64,000 nucleotides of DNA from Opitutales bacterium (GCA_017531845.1 JAFXKI010000010.1:1-64000), one strand, 5' to 3'. Positions 53,456-62,767 are shown, counted from the stretch's first letter. Translations and numbers: made by a program. The notes: generated by a model from the sequence alone, not told the origin.

Positions 53456-54202
53456 CTAGTATTTCCGGTCTCTGATTACCGCCACCATTCCTGCCGGATT
53501 TTCCAGATGCGGAGAATGCCCGCTTCCGGGAACGATAAGCACTCTCGCGTACGGTATTTCCTGCACCATTTTTTCAGCGATGCCGCGGAATTTCATGTCT
53601 TCTTCTCCGACGACAAGCAGGATTTCCGGCGCGGAGATTTCGGCAAGATCTCCCCAAAGCGAAGGAAGCGTCCCCGTGCCGAGCAAGCGCAAATGCGCCG
53701 CCCAAACGCCCTTATCGGCGCGCGCGCGCCGCTCAAGCAAGCGTTCCCGCCACGGCGACGGCAAGCGGCTCTGCGTCGCAATCAGCGGATGCTTTTTCCA
53801 CTCATCGTAAAATAATTTTGCAGAGACTGCGGATTCAATTTTTTTTGCCAATATTTCATCTGCAGCGCGACGTTCTTTGCGTTCCCGCTCTGTTGCGAGC
53901 CCGGGAGACGAAGAAACAAGAACAAGTTTATCGCCCGCATTCCACGAAATTTCACGCGCCAAATGAAGTGCGACGCGCCCGCCCATGGAATATCCGAGCA
54001 GGACGCGCGACGTTCCCGCAAGCTGCTCCCAACGGGAACGCAAAAACGCGCAGAGCTCCGCCGCCGGAAGCGCGGGAAGATTCGGCGTATCCCAACACAC
54101 CCCGGCTACGCAATGCGTTTTCAGATATTCAAAATCGTCGCCCTCCCCTGTAAATCCGTGAAGAGCGAGAACGGAGCAGGATTCGAATTTTTCGAAATTC
54201 AT
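53456..54202 (-). CDS. Alpha/beta hydrolase, MenH-like
   Basis: 248 residues. LALHGFTGEGDDFEYL (oxyanion region), LLGYSMGGRVALHLA (nucleophile Ser), ILLVVGEEDMKFRGIAE (Asp) and IVPGSGHSPHLENP (His) complete the triad. The HGFTG and GYSMGGR wording is that of MenH (SHCHC synthase) and close relatives. No other menaquinone gene is adjacent, so a general esterase remains possible. Convergent with the OleC-like gene. Confidence 0.75.
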   Translation of the reverse strand: MNFEKFESCSVLALHGFTGEGDDFEYLKTHCVAGVCWDTPNLPALPAAELCAFLRSRWEQLAGTSRVLLGYSMGGRVALHLAREISWNAGDKLVLVSSSPGLATERERKERRAADEILAKKIESAVSAKLFYDEWKKHPLIATQSRLPSPWRERLLERRARADKGVWAAHLRLLGTGTLPSLWGDLAEISAPEILLVVGEEDMKFRGIAEKMVQEIPYARVLIVPGSGHSPHLENPAGMVAVIRDRKY

Positions 54203-54225
54203 TTACGGTTTGCGAAAAAAAAATA

Positions 54226-54260
54226 CAAAAAAAGTGCGTTCGCCGGGAACGCACTTTTTT
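54226..54260 (-). terminator. Terminator of the aminotransferase gene with one CGGGAACG copy
   Basis: Stem AAAGTGCGTTC/GAACGCACTTT; the 3' arm carries CGGGAACG. T run on the - strand. Confidence 0.85.
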
Positions 54261-54291
54261 CCCGCATTTCGGGAACGGAAACAAGCCGAAA

Positions 54292-55488
54292 TTATTCGCC
54301 GCGCAATTTTTTGCAGAAACGGGCAATGCGTTCGAGCCCCTTGCGGATCGTTTCGTCCGCCGTCGCGTAACTCAGGCGAATGTAGCCTTCCGCGCCGAAA
54401 GCGATGCCGGGAACGACAGCGACAAGCTCTTCTTCCAAAAGCTTTGCCGCAAATTCCGAGGAACTCATTCCGAAGGATTTAATGTTCGGGAACAGATAAA
54501 ACGCGCCCTGCGAACGGTAGCAGGAAATTCCCGGAATTGCATTCAGCCCTTCCCAAAGCATTTGGCGACGGCGATCGAAGCTTTCCAGCATTTCCGCCAC
54601 AGCCGCACGCGCCTTTTCCGGTTGTTCATAAACGGCAAGCGCACCGAACTGCGCAAAGCTCGTGCAGTTCGAGGACATCTGGCTTTGCAGATTCGCAATC
54701 GCTTTCGCAATCGTCGCCGGAGCGACAATCGTGCCGAGGCGCCATCCCGTCATCGCATACGTTTTCGCGAACCCGGAAGCCGTAATCACGAGTTCCGAAG
54801 CGCGCTCCGAAAATGTCGCCGGATGACTGGAGGATACGCCGTCATAGGTCAAAAACGAGTAAATTTCGTCCGAAAGGATATAAATATTGTGCTCAACGGC
54901 AACGGAGACCAGCGCTTCGAGTTCCTCGCGGGAATAAACCGCTCCTGTCGGGTTGGACGGAGAGGTAAGAATGAGCATTTTCGTCTTTGGCGTAATCGCG
55001 GCGCGAAGCTGCTCCGGCGTGATTTTGAAACCGTTTGTATCTTCCGCGAGAACAAACTTCGGCTCACCGCCCGCAAGCTTCACCATTTCCGGATAGCTCA
55101 CCCAATACGGAGCCGGAATAATCACTTCGTCCCCGGGGCTCACCGTCGCCACCACCGCAAGATAGCAGGACATTTTCCCGCCCGGGCTGAGGACGACGTT
55201 GGCTTCCGTGATATTGCGGAAACCGCGTGCCGTGCAATCCGCCGCAATCGCCTTACGCAAAGGCAAAATTCCCGGCGTCGGCACATATTTTGTTTTCCCT
55301 TCGGAAAGTGCTTTTGCGCACGCATCTTTAATAAACTGCGGCGTATCAAAGTCCGGCTCGCCGGCACCGAAGCCGCAAACGTCCTTGCCTTCGGCTTTAA
55401 GAGCCTTCGCCTTAGCATCAACTGCCAACGTCGGCGACGGCGCAATATTTCGTGCCCAAACTGAAAGAGGAGAACAGGTGTTGCTCAT
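54292..55488 (-). CDS. Aspartate aminotransferase (class I)
   Basis: 398 residues. [83 protein letters not shown] and the PLP lysine in [15 protein letters not shown]. It interconverts aspartate and oxaloacetate; related enzymes also take aromatic amino acids or prephenate. Single gene between two terminators. Confidence 0.92.
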   Translation of the reverse strand: MSNTCSPLSVWARNIAPSPTLAVDAKAKALKAEGKDVCGFGAGEPDFDTPQFIKDACAKALSEGKTKYVPTPGILPLRKAIAADCTARGFRNITEANVVLSPGGKMSCYLAVVATVSPGDEVIIPAPYWVSYPEMVKLAGGEPKFVLAEDTNGFKITPEQLRAAITPKTKMLILTSPSNPTGAVYSREELEALVSVAVEHNIYILSDEIYSFLTYDGVSSSHPATFSERASELVITASGFAKTYAMTGWRLGTIVAPATIAKAIANLQSQMSSNCTSFAQFGALAVYEQPEKARAAVAEMLESFDRRRQMLWEGLNAIPGISCYRSQGAFYLFPNIKSFGMSSSEFAAKLLEEELVAVVPGIAFGAEGYIRLSYATADETIRKGLERIARFCKKLRGE

Positions 55489-55592
55489 TTTCGATAATAA
55501 ATGCGAGGGTCAAAATTACTCTCTCCTTTCCCGAACGTAAAGCGAATAGTTTTAACAAGCGTTTCGAAACAAGAGAAGCCGCCGCGTTCCCG

Positions 55593-55632
55593 CAAAAAAA
55601 AAGCACCCGAAGTCGTTTTCGGCTCCGGGTGC
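55593..55632 (-). terminator. Terminator of glgA
   Basis: Stem GCACCCG/CGGGTGC with a 16-base loop that itself pairs, followed on the - strand by a nine-T run. A CGTTCCCG copy sits next to the T run. Confidence 0.85.
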
Positions 55633-55677
55633 CTCGTATTTAAAAATTTTCGTTTTTCTTCTTTTTTATGAAAATTT

Positions 55678-57369
55678 TTATTTTCTGCGTTTCGAAGATT
55701 TTTTTGCCGCAGTCTTTTTAGAACCTGTCGGCTTCGCCGCGGGAACGGGAGCTTTTGCCACAGGCTTCGCTGCGGGAACGGGAGCCTTCTCTGCATCGAC
55801 TTTTTCCGCGCTTTCCGTTCTCACGGGAGCGGCGACTATTTTTTCGGGCGTAGCGGCAGGCTTCTCGGTCGGAACAGGCTTTTTCGGTTCCGGTTTTACC
55901 AATTTCGGCGGCGGCGGGAACGCGCCCTTACGCATTTCAATCGCACTTTGGTAAACTTCTTCGTATTTATCAACAGAGCGATCCCAGGAAAAATCCTTAC
56001 ACATACCGTTGCGGCGCACCGCATAGTAATCCGACGCATGATCGTAATAGAGCTGGAGCGCGCGCTCAATCGCCCAAAGTAATGCGTGCTGATCCGCGTC
56101 CTGGAAGTTGATACCGGTGCCTTGCCCCGGAGCTTTCGGCGACCACGCGGCAACGGTATCCACAAGCCCGCCCGTCGTACGCACGATCGGCGGAGTGCCG
56201 TAAGCCATGGAATACATCTGATTCAAACCGCAGGGCTCAAAGCGCGACGGCATGACAAAGAAGTCCGACCCGGCTTCAATCATGTGGGAAAGCTTATTGT
56301 CGTATCCTATCCGCGCATACATTTTTGACGGGAACGACGCCGCGATGCGCCCGAATGCACTTTCCAGCGCGGGATCGCCGCTTCCGAGCAAGACGACCTG
56401 CATTTCCGCACGCGAAAGCAGCTCCGGCAAAATTCCGGCAAACAGATCCAACCCTTTTTGGTCGTAAAGACGAGAAACAACGCCGAAAACGGGAACGTTT
56501 TCCTTTTCCGGCAAGCCGCAAACTCTTTGAAGTTCCGCCTTGCAAATGCGTTTCCCCGTAAAATCTTCCGCGTGATAATGAGCGGGAATGTATTTATCCA
56601 CGAGCGGAGACCATTCCTGATAATCAATTCCGTTGATGATTCCCGTCAAATCACGTGCGCGATGCCGCAAAACGTGGTCGATACCAAAACCGTATTGCGG
56701 TGTCTGAATTTCGTAAGCGTAAGTCGGCGAAACCGTTGTAATTTTCGTGGAATGATAAAGCGCACCCTTCATCATGTTTAAGCCGCCGAGACACTCATAA
56801 TTATCGTTCGTGAAAAGCCCCCACGGCAAGCCGAGATAATCGATAATGCCTTTTTCGCAAAGCCCCTGGTGCTGGAGATTGTGAATGGTAAATACCGTTC
56901 CCGCGCGGGCAATGCGCCGCCAGTTGTCGCGGGTGTTGAGCATCGCGGGAACAAGCCCCGTCGTCCAATCGTGGCAATGCACGATATCGGGAATCCAGTT
57001 TGACTGTTCGCAAAAATCAATTGCCGCGCGACAGAAAAACGCGAAACGATACGCGTCGTCCTTGCGTTGCGAATAAACCTCCGGCGCTCCGAAGAAATGA
57101 TTGTATTCACAAAATTCAATTTGCGCCTTGTGAAACGGCACTTCCCACACGCGACAATCGCCATACATGCCGAAGCCGAGCTCCACGCGCACCGGGTCCG
57201 GATATGCGGTCCATTCTCCGACCCGTTTCACGGAGCCGTAAAGCGGCGTAAACACGCGCACTTCGTGTCCGCGTTCGGCAACGGCTTTTGTCAGCGCAGC
57301 AACGGCATCGCCAAGTCCGCCCGTTTTGGAATACGGTGCGATTTCGGGAGAAATCATCAAAATCTTCAT
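55678..57369 (-). CDS. glgA: Glycogen synthase with a Lys/Ala/Pro-rich C-terminal tail
   Basis: 563 residues. GT5 features: ILMISPEIAPYSKTGGLGDAVAALTKAVAERGH (KTGGL ADP-glucose site), HCHDWTTGLVPAML, FTIHNLQHQG, FGVVSRLYDQKGLDL, MPSRFEPCGLNQMYSMAYG. The catalytic part ends near residue 485. The last 75 residues are PKKPVPTEKPAAT-type repeats ending SKKTAAKKSSKRRK, a basic disordered tail not normal for GlgA. It makes alpha-1,4-glucan from ADP-glucose. Confidence 0.95.
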   Translation of the reverse strand: MKILMISPEIAPYSKTGGLGDAVAALTKAVAERGHEVRVFTPLYGSVKRVGEWTAYPDPVRVELGFGMYGDCRVWEVPFHKAQIEFCEYNHFFGAPEVYSQRKDDAYRFAFFCRAAIDFCEQSNWIPDIVHCHDWTTGLVPAMLNTRDNWRRIARAGTVFTIHNLQHQGLCEKGIIDYLGLPWGLFTNDNYECLGGLNMMKGALYHSTKITTVSPTYAYEIQTPQYGFGIDHVLRHRARDLTGIINGIDYQEWSPLVDKYIPAHYHAEDFTGKRICKAELQRVCGLPEKENVPVFGVVSRLYDQKGLDLFAGILPELLSRAEMQVVLLGSGDPALESAFGRIAASFPSKMYARIGYDNKLSHMIEAGSDFFVMPSRFEPCGLNQMYSMAYGTPPIVRTTGGLVDTVAAWSPKAPGQGTGINFQDADQHALLWAIERALQLYYDHASDYYAVRRNGMCKDFSWDRSVDKYEEVYQSAIEMRKGAFPPPPKLVKPEPKKPVPTEKPAATPEKIVAAPVRTESAEKVDAEKAPVPAAKPVAKAPVPAAKPTGSKKTAAKKSSKRRK

Positions 57370-57528
57370 AGCAGAATTTGTTTTTTCGGGTTACTTGAAA
57401 AAAAAAGGAAGAATGGGGAAAACCGCGTTAATTATCGCTCGAAAAATACTTCTCGTAAAGGGAAAAGACTTTTTTTGCCCGACAGCATTTTCCGCCCGAT
57501 TGCCTTTCTCTTTTTTACGTAGAAAACA

Positions 57529-57577
57529 AAAAAACGTTCCCGCAAAATCGCACACGGCTTCACGGGAACGCTTTTTT
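57529..57577 (-). terminator. Terminator of adk made of an inverted CGGGAACG pair
   Basis: AAACGTTCCCG and CGGGAACG pair across a 20-base loop, with A run before and T run after. Confidence 0.88.
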
Positions 57578-57592
57578 ACAGATTTACGAAAA

Positions 57593-58309
57593 TCAGCGGT
57601 TTGTAAGCATTTTCCGGATATTTTCCGAAATTTCCTCAATCGTGCCGAGGCTGTCGATGTGAAAATACGGAAATCTGCCCTTGAGCGATTCCAAAGGACG
57701 CAAGGTCATTTCATCAAAAACGCGATAACGCGTGCGTGTCTTTTCCGGATCAATGTCGGTTTCACGCACCGGCAAACCTTTTTCCTGCATTTCGCGTCCG
57801 CGCTTGAGCTGGCGATCCACACTTTCCTGCTCTGTCACAAAAAGCATCAGGATATTGAACGAGGGCTTGGCAAATTTTTCCGGATTTTCCTTATGGAGAG
57901 CTTCAAGTTTTTTCTCCAAAAGCTTCAGGCAAGCCACTTGCCCGGCGGTGCGCGGGAAACCGTCCACGAGAACGCCGTCGCGGAATTCCGGCTGAACCAG
58001 TTTACGGAAAAGCAACGTGATGACTTCCTTGTCGCCGACCAGCGCGCCGGTGGCCTTGATCGCCTCCATTTCCGGAGTCTTCAAAAGGTCGCTCATCACA
58101 ATCGGTGCGGACTTGTAGCCGAGTGCGCCGAGAATTGCGTCCGTTTGCGTCCCTTTGCCCGCCCCCGGTGCACCGTTCAGCCAAAAAATCTCCTTCGGGA
58201 ACGTCAGCGCGTCCTTGCCAAGCTTTTCTTCAAGGCGCGTCCAAATAGCTTCGAACAAAGCAATTGCCTCAGGATTGTTTTCGTCTGTTGCGTCGAATTT
58301 TTCGCTCAT
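57593..58309 (-). CDS. adk: Adenylate kinase-family protein with N-terminal extension
   Basis: 238 residues. P-loop FWLNGAPGAGKGTQTDAIL begins near residue 44, after an acidic N-terminal extension; VLVDGFPRTAGQVACLKLLE is the second signature, and RYRVFDEMTLRPLESLKGRF lies in the C-terminal part. The LID is short. It should interconvert AMP, ADP and ATP, but the extension and the TPEMEAIKATGALVGDKE segment differ from standard Adk, so another nucleotide may be used. Confidence 0.85.
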   Translation of the reverse strand: MSEKFDATDENNPEAIALFEAIWTRLEEKLGKDALTFPKEIFWLNGAPGAGKGTQTDAILGALGYKSAPIVMSDLLKTPEMEAIKATGALVGDKEVITLLFRKLVQPEFRDGVLVDGFPRTAGQVACLKLLEKKLEALHKENPEKFAKPSFNILMLFVTEQESVDRQLKRGREMQEKGLPVRETDIDPEKTRTRYRVFDEMTLRPLESLKGRFPYFHIDSLGTIEEISENIRKMLTNR

Positions 58310-58354
58310 AACTTTTTACTGGTAAAGTGGATTTTCGGCGTTCCCGCCGCCGGA

Positions 58355-59605
58355 TTAATACGGAAGCGGGAATTTTTGGCAAAGCGTGCGCGCGATTTCG
58401 CGGGCTTCTGCGATTTTGGCTTCGTCGCGAATATTGTCGATAACCGTCGTAATCGCCTTAGCAATAAGCTTCATTTCCGGCTCTTTCATACCGCGGGAAG
58501 TTACGGCAGGCGTGCCGAGGCGAATGCCGCTCGCCTGAAACGGGGAACGCGTTTCTCCGGGAACGGTGTTTTTGTTCGTCGTGATGTTTGCCGCATCGAG
58601 CGCAAGCTGCGCGTCTTTTCCGGTAACGTCGGGATGACTTCCGCGCAAATCAATCAAAGAAAGGTGATTGTCCGTTCCGCCGGAAACGAGTTTGAATCCG
58701 GCATTCATCAAATCCGCCGCCAACGTTTTCGAGTTGGAAACAATCTGCTTCGCGTAATCCCTGAACTCAGGTTTGAGAGCTTCTCCGAAACAAACCGCCT
58801 TCGCAGCAATCACATGTTCGAGCGGTCCGCCCTGCGCACCCGGGAACACGGCGGAATCAATCGCCTTCGCCCATTCTTCGTTGCAAAGAATCAAGCCGCC
58901 GCGAGGACCGCGAAGCGTCTTATGCGTCGTTGTCGTAACAAAGTCCGCGTGCCCGACCGGCGACGGATGCACCCCGCCGGCAACCAAGCCCGCAATATGC
59001 GCAATATCGGCAAGAAGTAGCGCACCGTTCGCGTGAGCGATTTCCGCCATGCGCTTAAAGTCAATGATACGCGCATACGCAGAGGCACCGACCGTAATCA
59101 GCTTCGGCTTTTCGCGCTCCGCCATCTCGGCGATTTCGTCGTAATTGATAAGCCCGTCCTCTCCTACGCCGTAGTGGACGACCTCGTAAAGCTTTCCTGA
59201 AAAATTCACCGGGGCGCCATGAGTGAGGTGCCCGCCGTGGGCAAGATTCATCGTCAAAATCTTGTCACCCGGCTGAAGCGCGGCAAAGTAAACTGCCATA
59301 TTCGCCTGCGATCCCGCGTGCGGCTGAACGTTCGCGTGCGCCGCACCGAAAAGCTTTTTCGCGCGGTCAATCGCAAGCTGCTCAACTTGGTCCACCCACT
59401 CGCAACCTCCATACCAGCGTTTGCGCGGGTAGCCTTCCGCATATTTGTTAGTCAAAACGCTACCCTGCGCCGCCATTACGGCAGGAAGCGTAAAGTTTTC
59501 GGACGCAATCAGCTCAATGTGCGACTGCTGGCGTTTGTATTCGCCTTCGATAAACGCCGCAACTTCCGGATCGAGTTGCGCAAGAGGTGTCGGATTAATT
59601 GCCAT
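58355..59605 (-). CDS. glyA: Serine hydroxymethyltransferase
   Basis: 416 residues. [64 protein letters not shown], and the PLP lysine in [19 protein letters not shown]. The C-terminal domain is complete. It makes glycine and one-carbon units from serine. It is upstream of adk and downstream of rpiB on the same strand, with 45-base gaps, so an rpiB-glyA-adk unit is likely. Confidence 0.97.
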   Translation of the reverse strand: MAINPTPLAQLDPEVAAFIEGEYKRQQSHIELIASENFTLPAVMAAQGSVLTNKYAEGYPRKRWYGGCEWVDQVEQLAIDRAKKLFGAAHANVQPHAGSQANMAVYFAALQPGDKILTMNLAHGGHLTHGAPVNFSGKLYEVVHYGVGEDGLINYDEIAEMAEREKPKLITVGASAYARIIDFKRMAEIAHANGALLLADIAHIAGLVAGGVHPSPVGHADFVTTTTHKTLRGPRGGLILCNEEWAKAIDSAVFPGAQGGPLEHVIAAKAVCFGEALKPEFRDYAKQIVSNSKTLAADLMNAGFKLVSGGTDNHLSLIDLRGSHPDVTGKDAQLALDAANITTNKNTVPGETRSPFQASGIRLGTPAVTSRGMKEPEMKLIAKAITTVIDNIRDEAKIAEAREIARTLCQKFPLPY

Positions 59606-59650
59606 TGGATTTTTCTGCTTTGTGTTTAATGAAAAAATAAAATCTGCCCG

Positions 59651-60100
59651 TTACGCGTTCCCGCAGGAACAACCCTGCTCAAGTTTGCCGACGCGACGCG
59701 CGTGGCGCCCGCCCTCAAATTCCGTCTTGAGAAAAATATCAAGCCACGCCTTCGCATCTTCCGGCGTAATAAATTTTTGACCGAACGCAATCACGTTCGC
59801 GTTGTTGTGTCGGCGGGAAAGTTCTGCCATTTCCGCATTGTAACAGTTCACGGCTCGAACGCCCGGAACTTTGTTCGCCGCAATCGAAATCCCGACACCG
59901 GTCCAACATACGAGCACGCCGAAATCCGACGTTCCCGACGCCACATCACGCGCCACCGCCTGCGCAAAATCCGGATAATCCACAGAATCCTTCGAACACG
60001 TTCCGCAATCAACGACTTCCGCTCCGCTCCGGCGGAGATATTCGGCGAGAATCTCTTTCAATTCGAATCCCGCATGATCACTTCCGATACTGATCTTCAT
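59651..60100 (-). CDS. rpiB: Ribose-5-phosphate isomerase B
   Basis: 149 residues. IGSDHAGFELKEILAEYL, DYPDFAQAVARDV, GVLVCWTGVGISIAANKVPGVRAV with the catalytic Cys65, and RRHNNANVIAFGQKFIT. The loop after Cys65 is CWTG where CGTG is usual. It interconverts ribose and ribulose 5-phosphate. First gene of the probable rpiB-glyA-adk unit; the tail ends in Cys-rich QGCSCGNA. Confidence 0.93.
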   Translation of the reverse strand: MKISIGSDHAGFELKEILAEYLRRSGAEVVDCGTCSKDSVDYPDFAQAVARDVASGTSDFGVLVCWTGVGISIAANKVPGVRAVNCYNAEMAELSRRHNNANVIAFGQKFITPEDAKAWLDIFLKTEFEGGRHARRVGKLEQGCSCGNA

Positions 60101-60199
60101 GTTCGTTGAAAAGTTTCGGTAAGTATGCCGAGAATCCGTGCTCCCGTCAAAGCCTTTTCCGTTGCAACTTCGCGCAAAAAATCTTCTTTCGCAGAAACG

Positions 60200-60317
60200 T
60201 AAAAATTTCGCGCAAAGACGCTAAGACGCGAAGTTTTTTATAAAAAAATCATTCGTGAATATTCGTGTTTATTCGTGGTTTTTTTTAACTTCGCGGCTTG
60301 GCGGCTTTGCGCGAAAA
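60200..60317. repeat. Composite intergenic repeat (type CGCGCAAAGACGCTAAG) with inverted arms
   Basis: TTTCGCGCAAAGACGCTAAG at about 60206 and, reversed, GGCGGCTTTGCGCGAAA near 60300 are inverted arms of about 30 bases. Between them lies ATTCGTGAATATTCGTG followed by TTTATTCGTGGTT. The same pieces recur at 61531-61728 and, singly, at 32392 and 53428. No gene is seen in 60101-60390. Confidence 0.75.
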
Positions 60318-60352
60318 AAAAACGTTCCCGCGACCGAAGCCGCGGGAACGCA
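60313..60352 (-). terminator. Terminator of the PEP-CTERM gene made of an inverted CGGGAACG pair
   Basis: Stem CGTTCCCGCG/CGCGGGAACG, perfect 10 bases with an 8-base loop, followed on the - strand by T9. Confidence 0.92.
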
Positions 60353-60390
60353 AAACAATTCACATTAAAATAAATATAGAATCAAACATT

Positions 60391-61383
60391 CTACGAACGG
60401 GAACGCCGACGACGCGACGCCACAAGCGCCAACGCACCCACACCCGCTAACAACCCGAACGCCGACGGCTCAGGAATATCAGGAACAACAGGCGGTGTCG
60501 GCGGAACTTCCGGTTGCACCTGCTTTAATGTACGAGAATATTCGTAGCCGCTAATTTTTTCCGCCGTAGCAATAGACGCACCGTCATTATGAAGAACGAA
60601 ACCATATGCATCAAAGTACGCATTATTGTCGAATCCCAACTCTGTGAGGTCGTACCAACCATAGCGTGTTCCTTCCGGAGTTTTTGCATAAAGGTAGAGC
60701 ATGTCCTTTTGAGCTGAATCAGAAAAAGATTCAACAACAATCTCAAGCCGATATTCACCAGAATCAAAAGCATTATTCGCGCCATCGAAAACGGTAAACC
60801 ACTTTCCATTTACAGGGCTCGTGTAATCATAAGGACTTTGAATTTTGTAGCTAAATTCTTCATTAGGAAAATAAACATCTTGCCCCGCATTATCATTATA
60901 CTCTGCGATATCCACATTATATTTAACAAGGACAGCTTCGCGGCGATCACTATAAGAATTCAGCTGGGCATTTCCAAAAAATATTGAACCTTTATTTCCC
61001 GCCAAATACATGCCAGCCATAGCCTGATCCCCAACACTTGCTCCTGCTTGATTTAAGCTGAACGTAAATCCGAACTCATAGCGTGCATCTTTCGTTAAAT
61101 CAAAACTCGTGTTTTGCCGATGATGAGTCAGATTAAGCGGATTCGCACTAGCATTGTGAACACCATCGAGAGGGAAATTTCCTCCCCATCCCCCATCACC
61201 TCGCGACCCGTAATTACTTTCCAGAGGAGACGAATACGTCCACCCTTTGTTGTAAGGATTCGTATTCAATTTTTCATGGCTCCCGCCAGCAAACAAATTA
61301 AGTTGCGCTGTTGCAGGTAACTCCGCCATTGCGCCGATGCTACTCGCGGCGAGGAGAGTTGTAATTAATAATGTGTTTTTCAT
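60391..61383 (-). CDS. PEP-CTERM exported protein of unknown function
   Basis: 330 residues with signal peptide (MKNTLLITTLLAASSIGAMA) and C-terminal PEPSAFGLLAGVGALALVASRRRRS, the same sorting tail as the IdeS-like protease. The body is Gly/Asn/Tyr-rich and beta-like (FGFTFSLNQAGASVG, GSIFFGNAQLNSYSD, GEYRLEIVVESFSD), followed by a Pro-rich spacer VPPTPPVVPDIPEP. Probably an extracellular or surface beta-sandwich. Single gene. Confidence 0.8.
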   Translation of the reverse strand: MKNTLLITTLLAASSIGAMAELPATAQLNLFAGGSHEKLNTNPYNKGWTYSSPLESNYGSRGDGGWGGNFPLDGVHNASANPLNLTHHRQNTSFDLTKDARYEFGFTFSLNQAGASVGDQAMAGMYLAGNKGSIFFGNAQLNSYSDRREAVLVKYNVDIAEYNDNAGQDVYFPNEEFSYKIQSPYDYTSPVNGKWFTVFDGANNAFDSGEYRLEIVVESFSDSAQKDMLYLYAKTPEGTRYGWYDLTELGFDNNAYFDAYGFVLHNDGASIATAEKISGYEYSRTLKQVQPEVPPTPPVVPDIPEPSAFGLLAGVGALALVASRRRRSRS

Positions 61384-61530
61384 GTGTGTGTGTTTCTAAT
61401 TTGTGTTTTTTGAATTTGAGCCTTCCGAGAACCGTTCCCGGAGAAATTTGACTCAAATACCGAGCGAATTTTCGCAAAAAAAAAAGCAAACTGTCAAATA
61501 ATTTTTACCGATTTGGTAATTTTTATTTCT

Positions 61531-61728
61531 TCGCGCAAAGACGCTAAGACGCAAAGTTTCTTAAGTATCTCTCACGGAGACACGGAGTTTTATATTTGCG
61601 GGTAATTCTTTTTGCCGCAAATGAAACAGCTGCACGCAGATTTCCTCTTAAAAATACTTCGCGGCTTAGCAGCTTTGCGCGAAAACCATTCGTGAATATT
61701 TGTGTTTATTCGCGGTTCCCTTCTTTTC
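61531..61728. repeat. Composite intergenic repeat, second copy
   Basis: Contains CTTCGCGCAAAGACGCTAAG, then CTCTCACGGAGACACGGAG, then a fragment with GCACGCAGATTT, then CTTCGCGGCTTAGCAGCTTT and ATTCGTGAATATTTGTG. Arms and order resemble 60200-60317 with additional blocks inserted. No gene is seen in 61384-61736; the upstream part (61384-61530) should hold the promoter of the PEP-CTERM gene. Confidence 0.7.
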
Positions 61729-61736
61729 AGCCCGAA

Positions 61737-61780
61737 AAAAAAAGCGTTCCCGCGAAATGGATCACGGGAACGCTTTTTTT
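61737..61780 (-). terminator. Terminator of the second exb operon made of an inverted CGGGAACG pair
   Basis: AAAGCGTTCCCG and CGGGAACGCTTT pair across a 12-base loop, with A run before and T run after. Confidence 0.92.
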
Positions 61781-61793
61781 GTTCGGCGAAAAA

Positions 61794-62246
61794 TTATTCG
61801 CCTTCGGTGGTGCTAAACGTCACGTTGGAGATTTTCGCTTTTGCGAGCACGTCGAGCACGTTCATAATGCGATCGTAAACGACGGTTTCCTCGGCGGCGA
61901 CGGTAACGATAATCTTTGTCTGCGATTGCAATGCGGCATCGGCGAGATTTCGCATTTCCACGTAGAGTTCGTTCATTTTCACATCTCCGGGTTGCCCGAT
62001 AGGATCGTCGTTTAGGGAAACCTCGCCTTCGGCGGAAATTCCGATAACGACTTCGTCCGGCGGCAATTCGTCCGAGACGGCAGTCGAAACTTCGGCGGAG
62101 CCCGGAAGCGTCGTTTTGATTTCGTATTCGACTTTTGCCGTTCCTGCCAAAACCATAAAGTAAAGGAGAATAACGAAGACGACGTCAAGCATCGGCGCGA
62201 TTTGGAAGCCAAGATTTGCCGGTTCTTCCGGCGGAACTCGTTTCAT
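61794..62246 (-). CDS. ExbD/TolR-family protein (second copy in operon)
   Basis: 150 residues: LGFQIAPMLDVVFVILLYFMVLAG is the membrane helix with the proton Asp, followed by a periplasmic domain (VVIGISAEGEVSLNDDPIG, KIIVTVAAEETVVYDRIMNVLDVL). Directly after the other ExbD gene (3 bases between), on the same strand. Verrucomicrobiota often have such tandem ExbD pairs. Confidence 0.9.
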   Translation of the reverse strand: MKRVPPEEPANLGFQIAPMLDVVFVILLYFMVLAGTAKVEYEIKTTLPGSAEVSTAVSDELPPDEVVIGISAEGEVSLNDDPIGQPGDVKMNELYVEMRNLADAALQSQTKIIVTVAAEETVVYDRIMNVLDVLAKAKISNVTFSTTEGE

Positions 62247-62249
62247 GGA

Positions 62250-62717
62250 TTAGTCCTCCTTACTCATGCCTGTGAAGGCGATGTTATCCATTCCCGCATC
62301 GGCGGCGAGCATCAGAACCTGGCTAATGTATTTAGCCGGAATCTGCCTGTCGGCGCGAATGAGGAAGCGAACTTCGGGGTCGATTTCTTTCGTATACGGA
62401 TTGGTCGCACGAGAAATAATATTTTCCACGGCTTTATCGCGACCCTGTTCCGTAATATCAATCAGCGTATCGTCGAGTTTGACGATGGGTTGCCCCAGCG
62501 TTTTATCCCAACTGACGTTGATGAGCACGGCTTTTGCTTTTGTTTTAGGATCGGGCTCTGCGCCGTTGGAGGCGACAGGCAGCGTAATGCTGGTGTCGAT
62601 CTTCAACATCTGCGACGTTGAAATGCTCATAAAGAAAATGAGCAAAACGAAAAGCACGTCGAGCATCGGCGCGATCTGAAATTCCGGCTCGCCATTTCCG
62701 CCACCGCTACTGGCCAT
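62250..62717 (-). CDS. ExbD/TolR-family protein (first copy in operon)
   Basis: 155 residues: EFQIAPMLDVLFVLLIFFMSIST, periplasmic domain with VRFLIRADRQIPAKYISQVLMLAADAGMDNIAF. It differs clearly from the next copy (about one third identical by eye in the membrane part), so the two may form a heterodimer with the MotA/TolQ protein upstream. Confidence 0.9.
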   Translation of the reverse strand: MASSGGGNGEPEFQIAPMLDVLFVLLIFFMSISTSQMLKIDTSITLPVASNGAEPDPKTKAKAVLINVSWDKTLGQPIVKLDDTLIDITEQGRDKAVENIISRATNPYTKEIDPEVRFLIRADRQIPAKYISQVLMLAADAGMDNIAFTGMSKED

Positions 62718-62767
62718 AGGTCAATCCCTTTCAGATAAAAGTTAACACGAAGCGCGGGAACGCGCTA

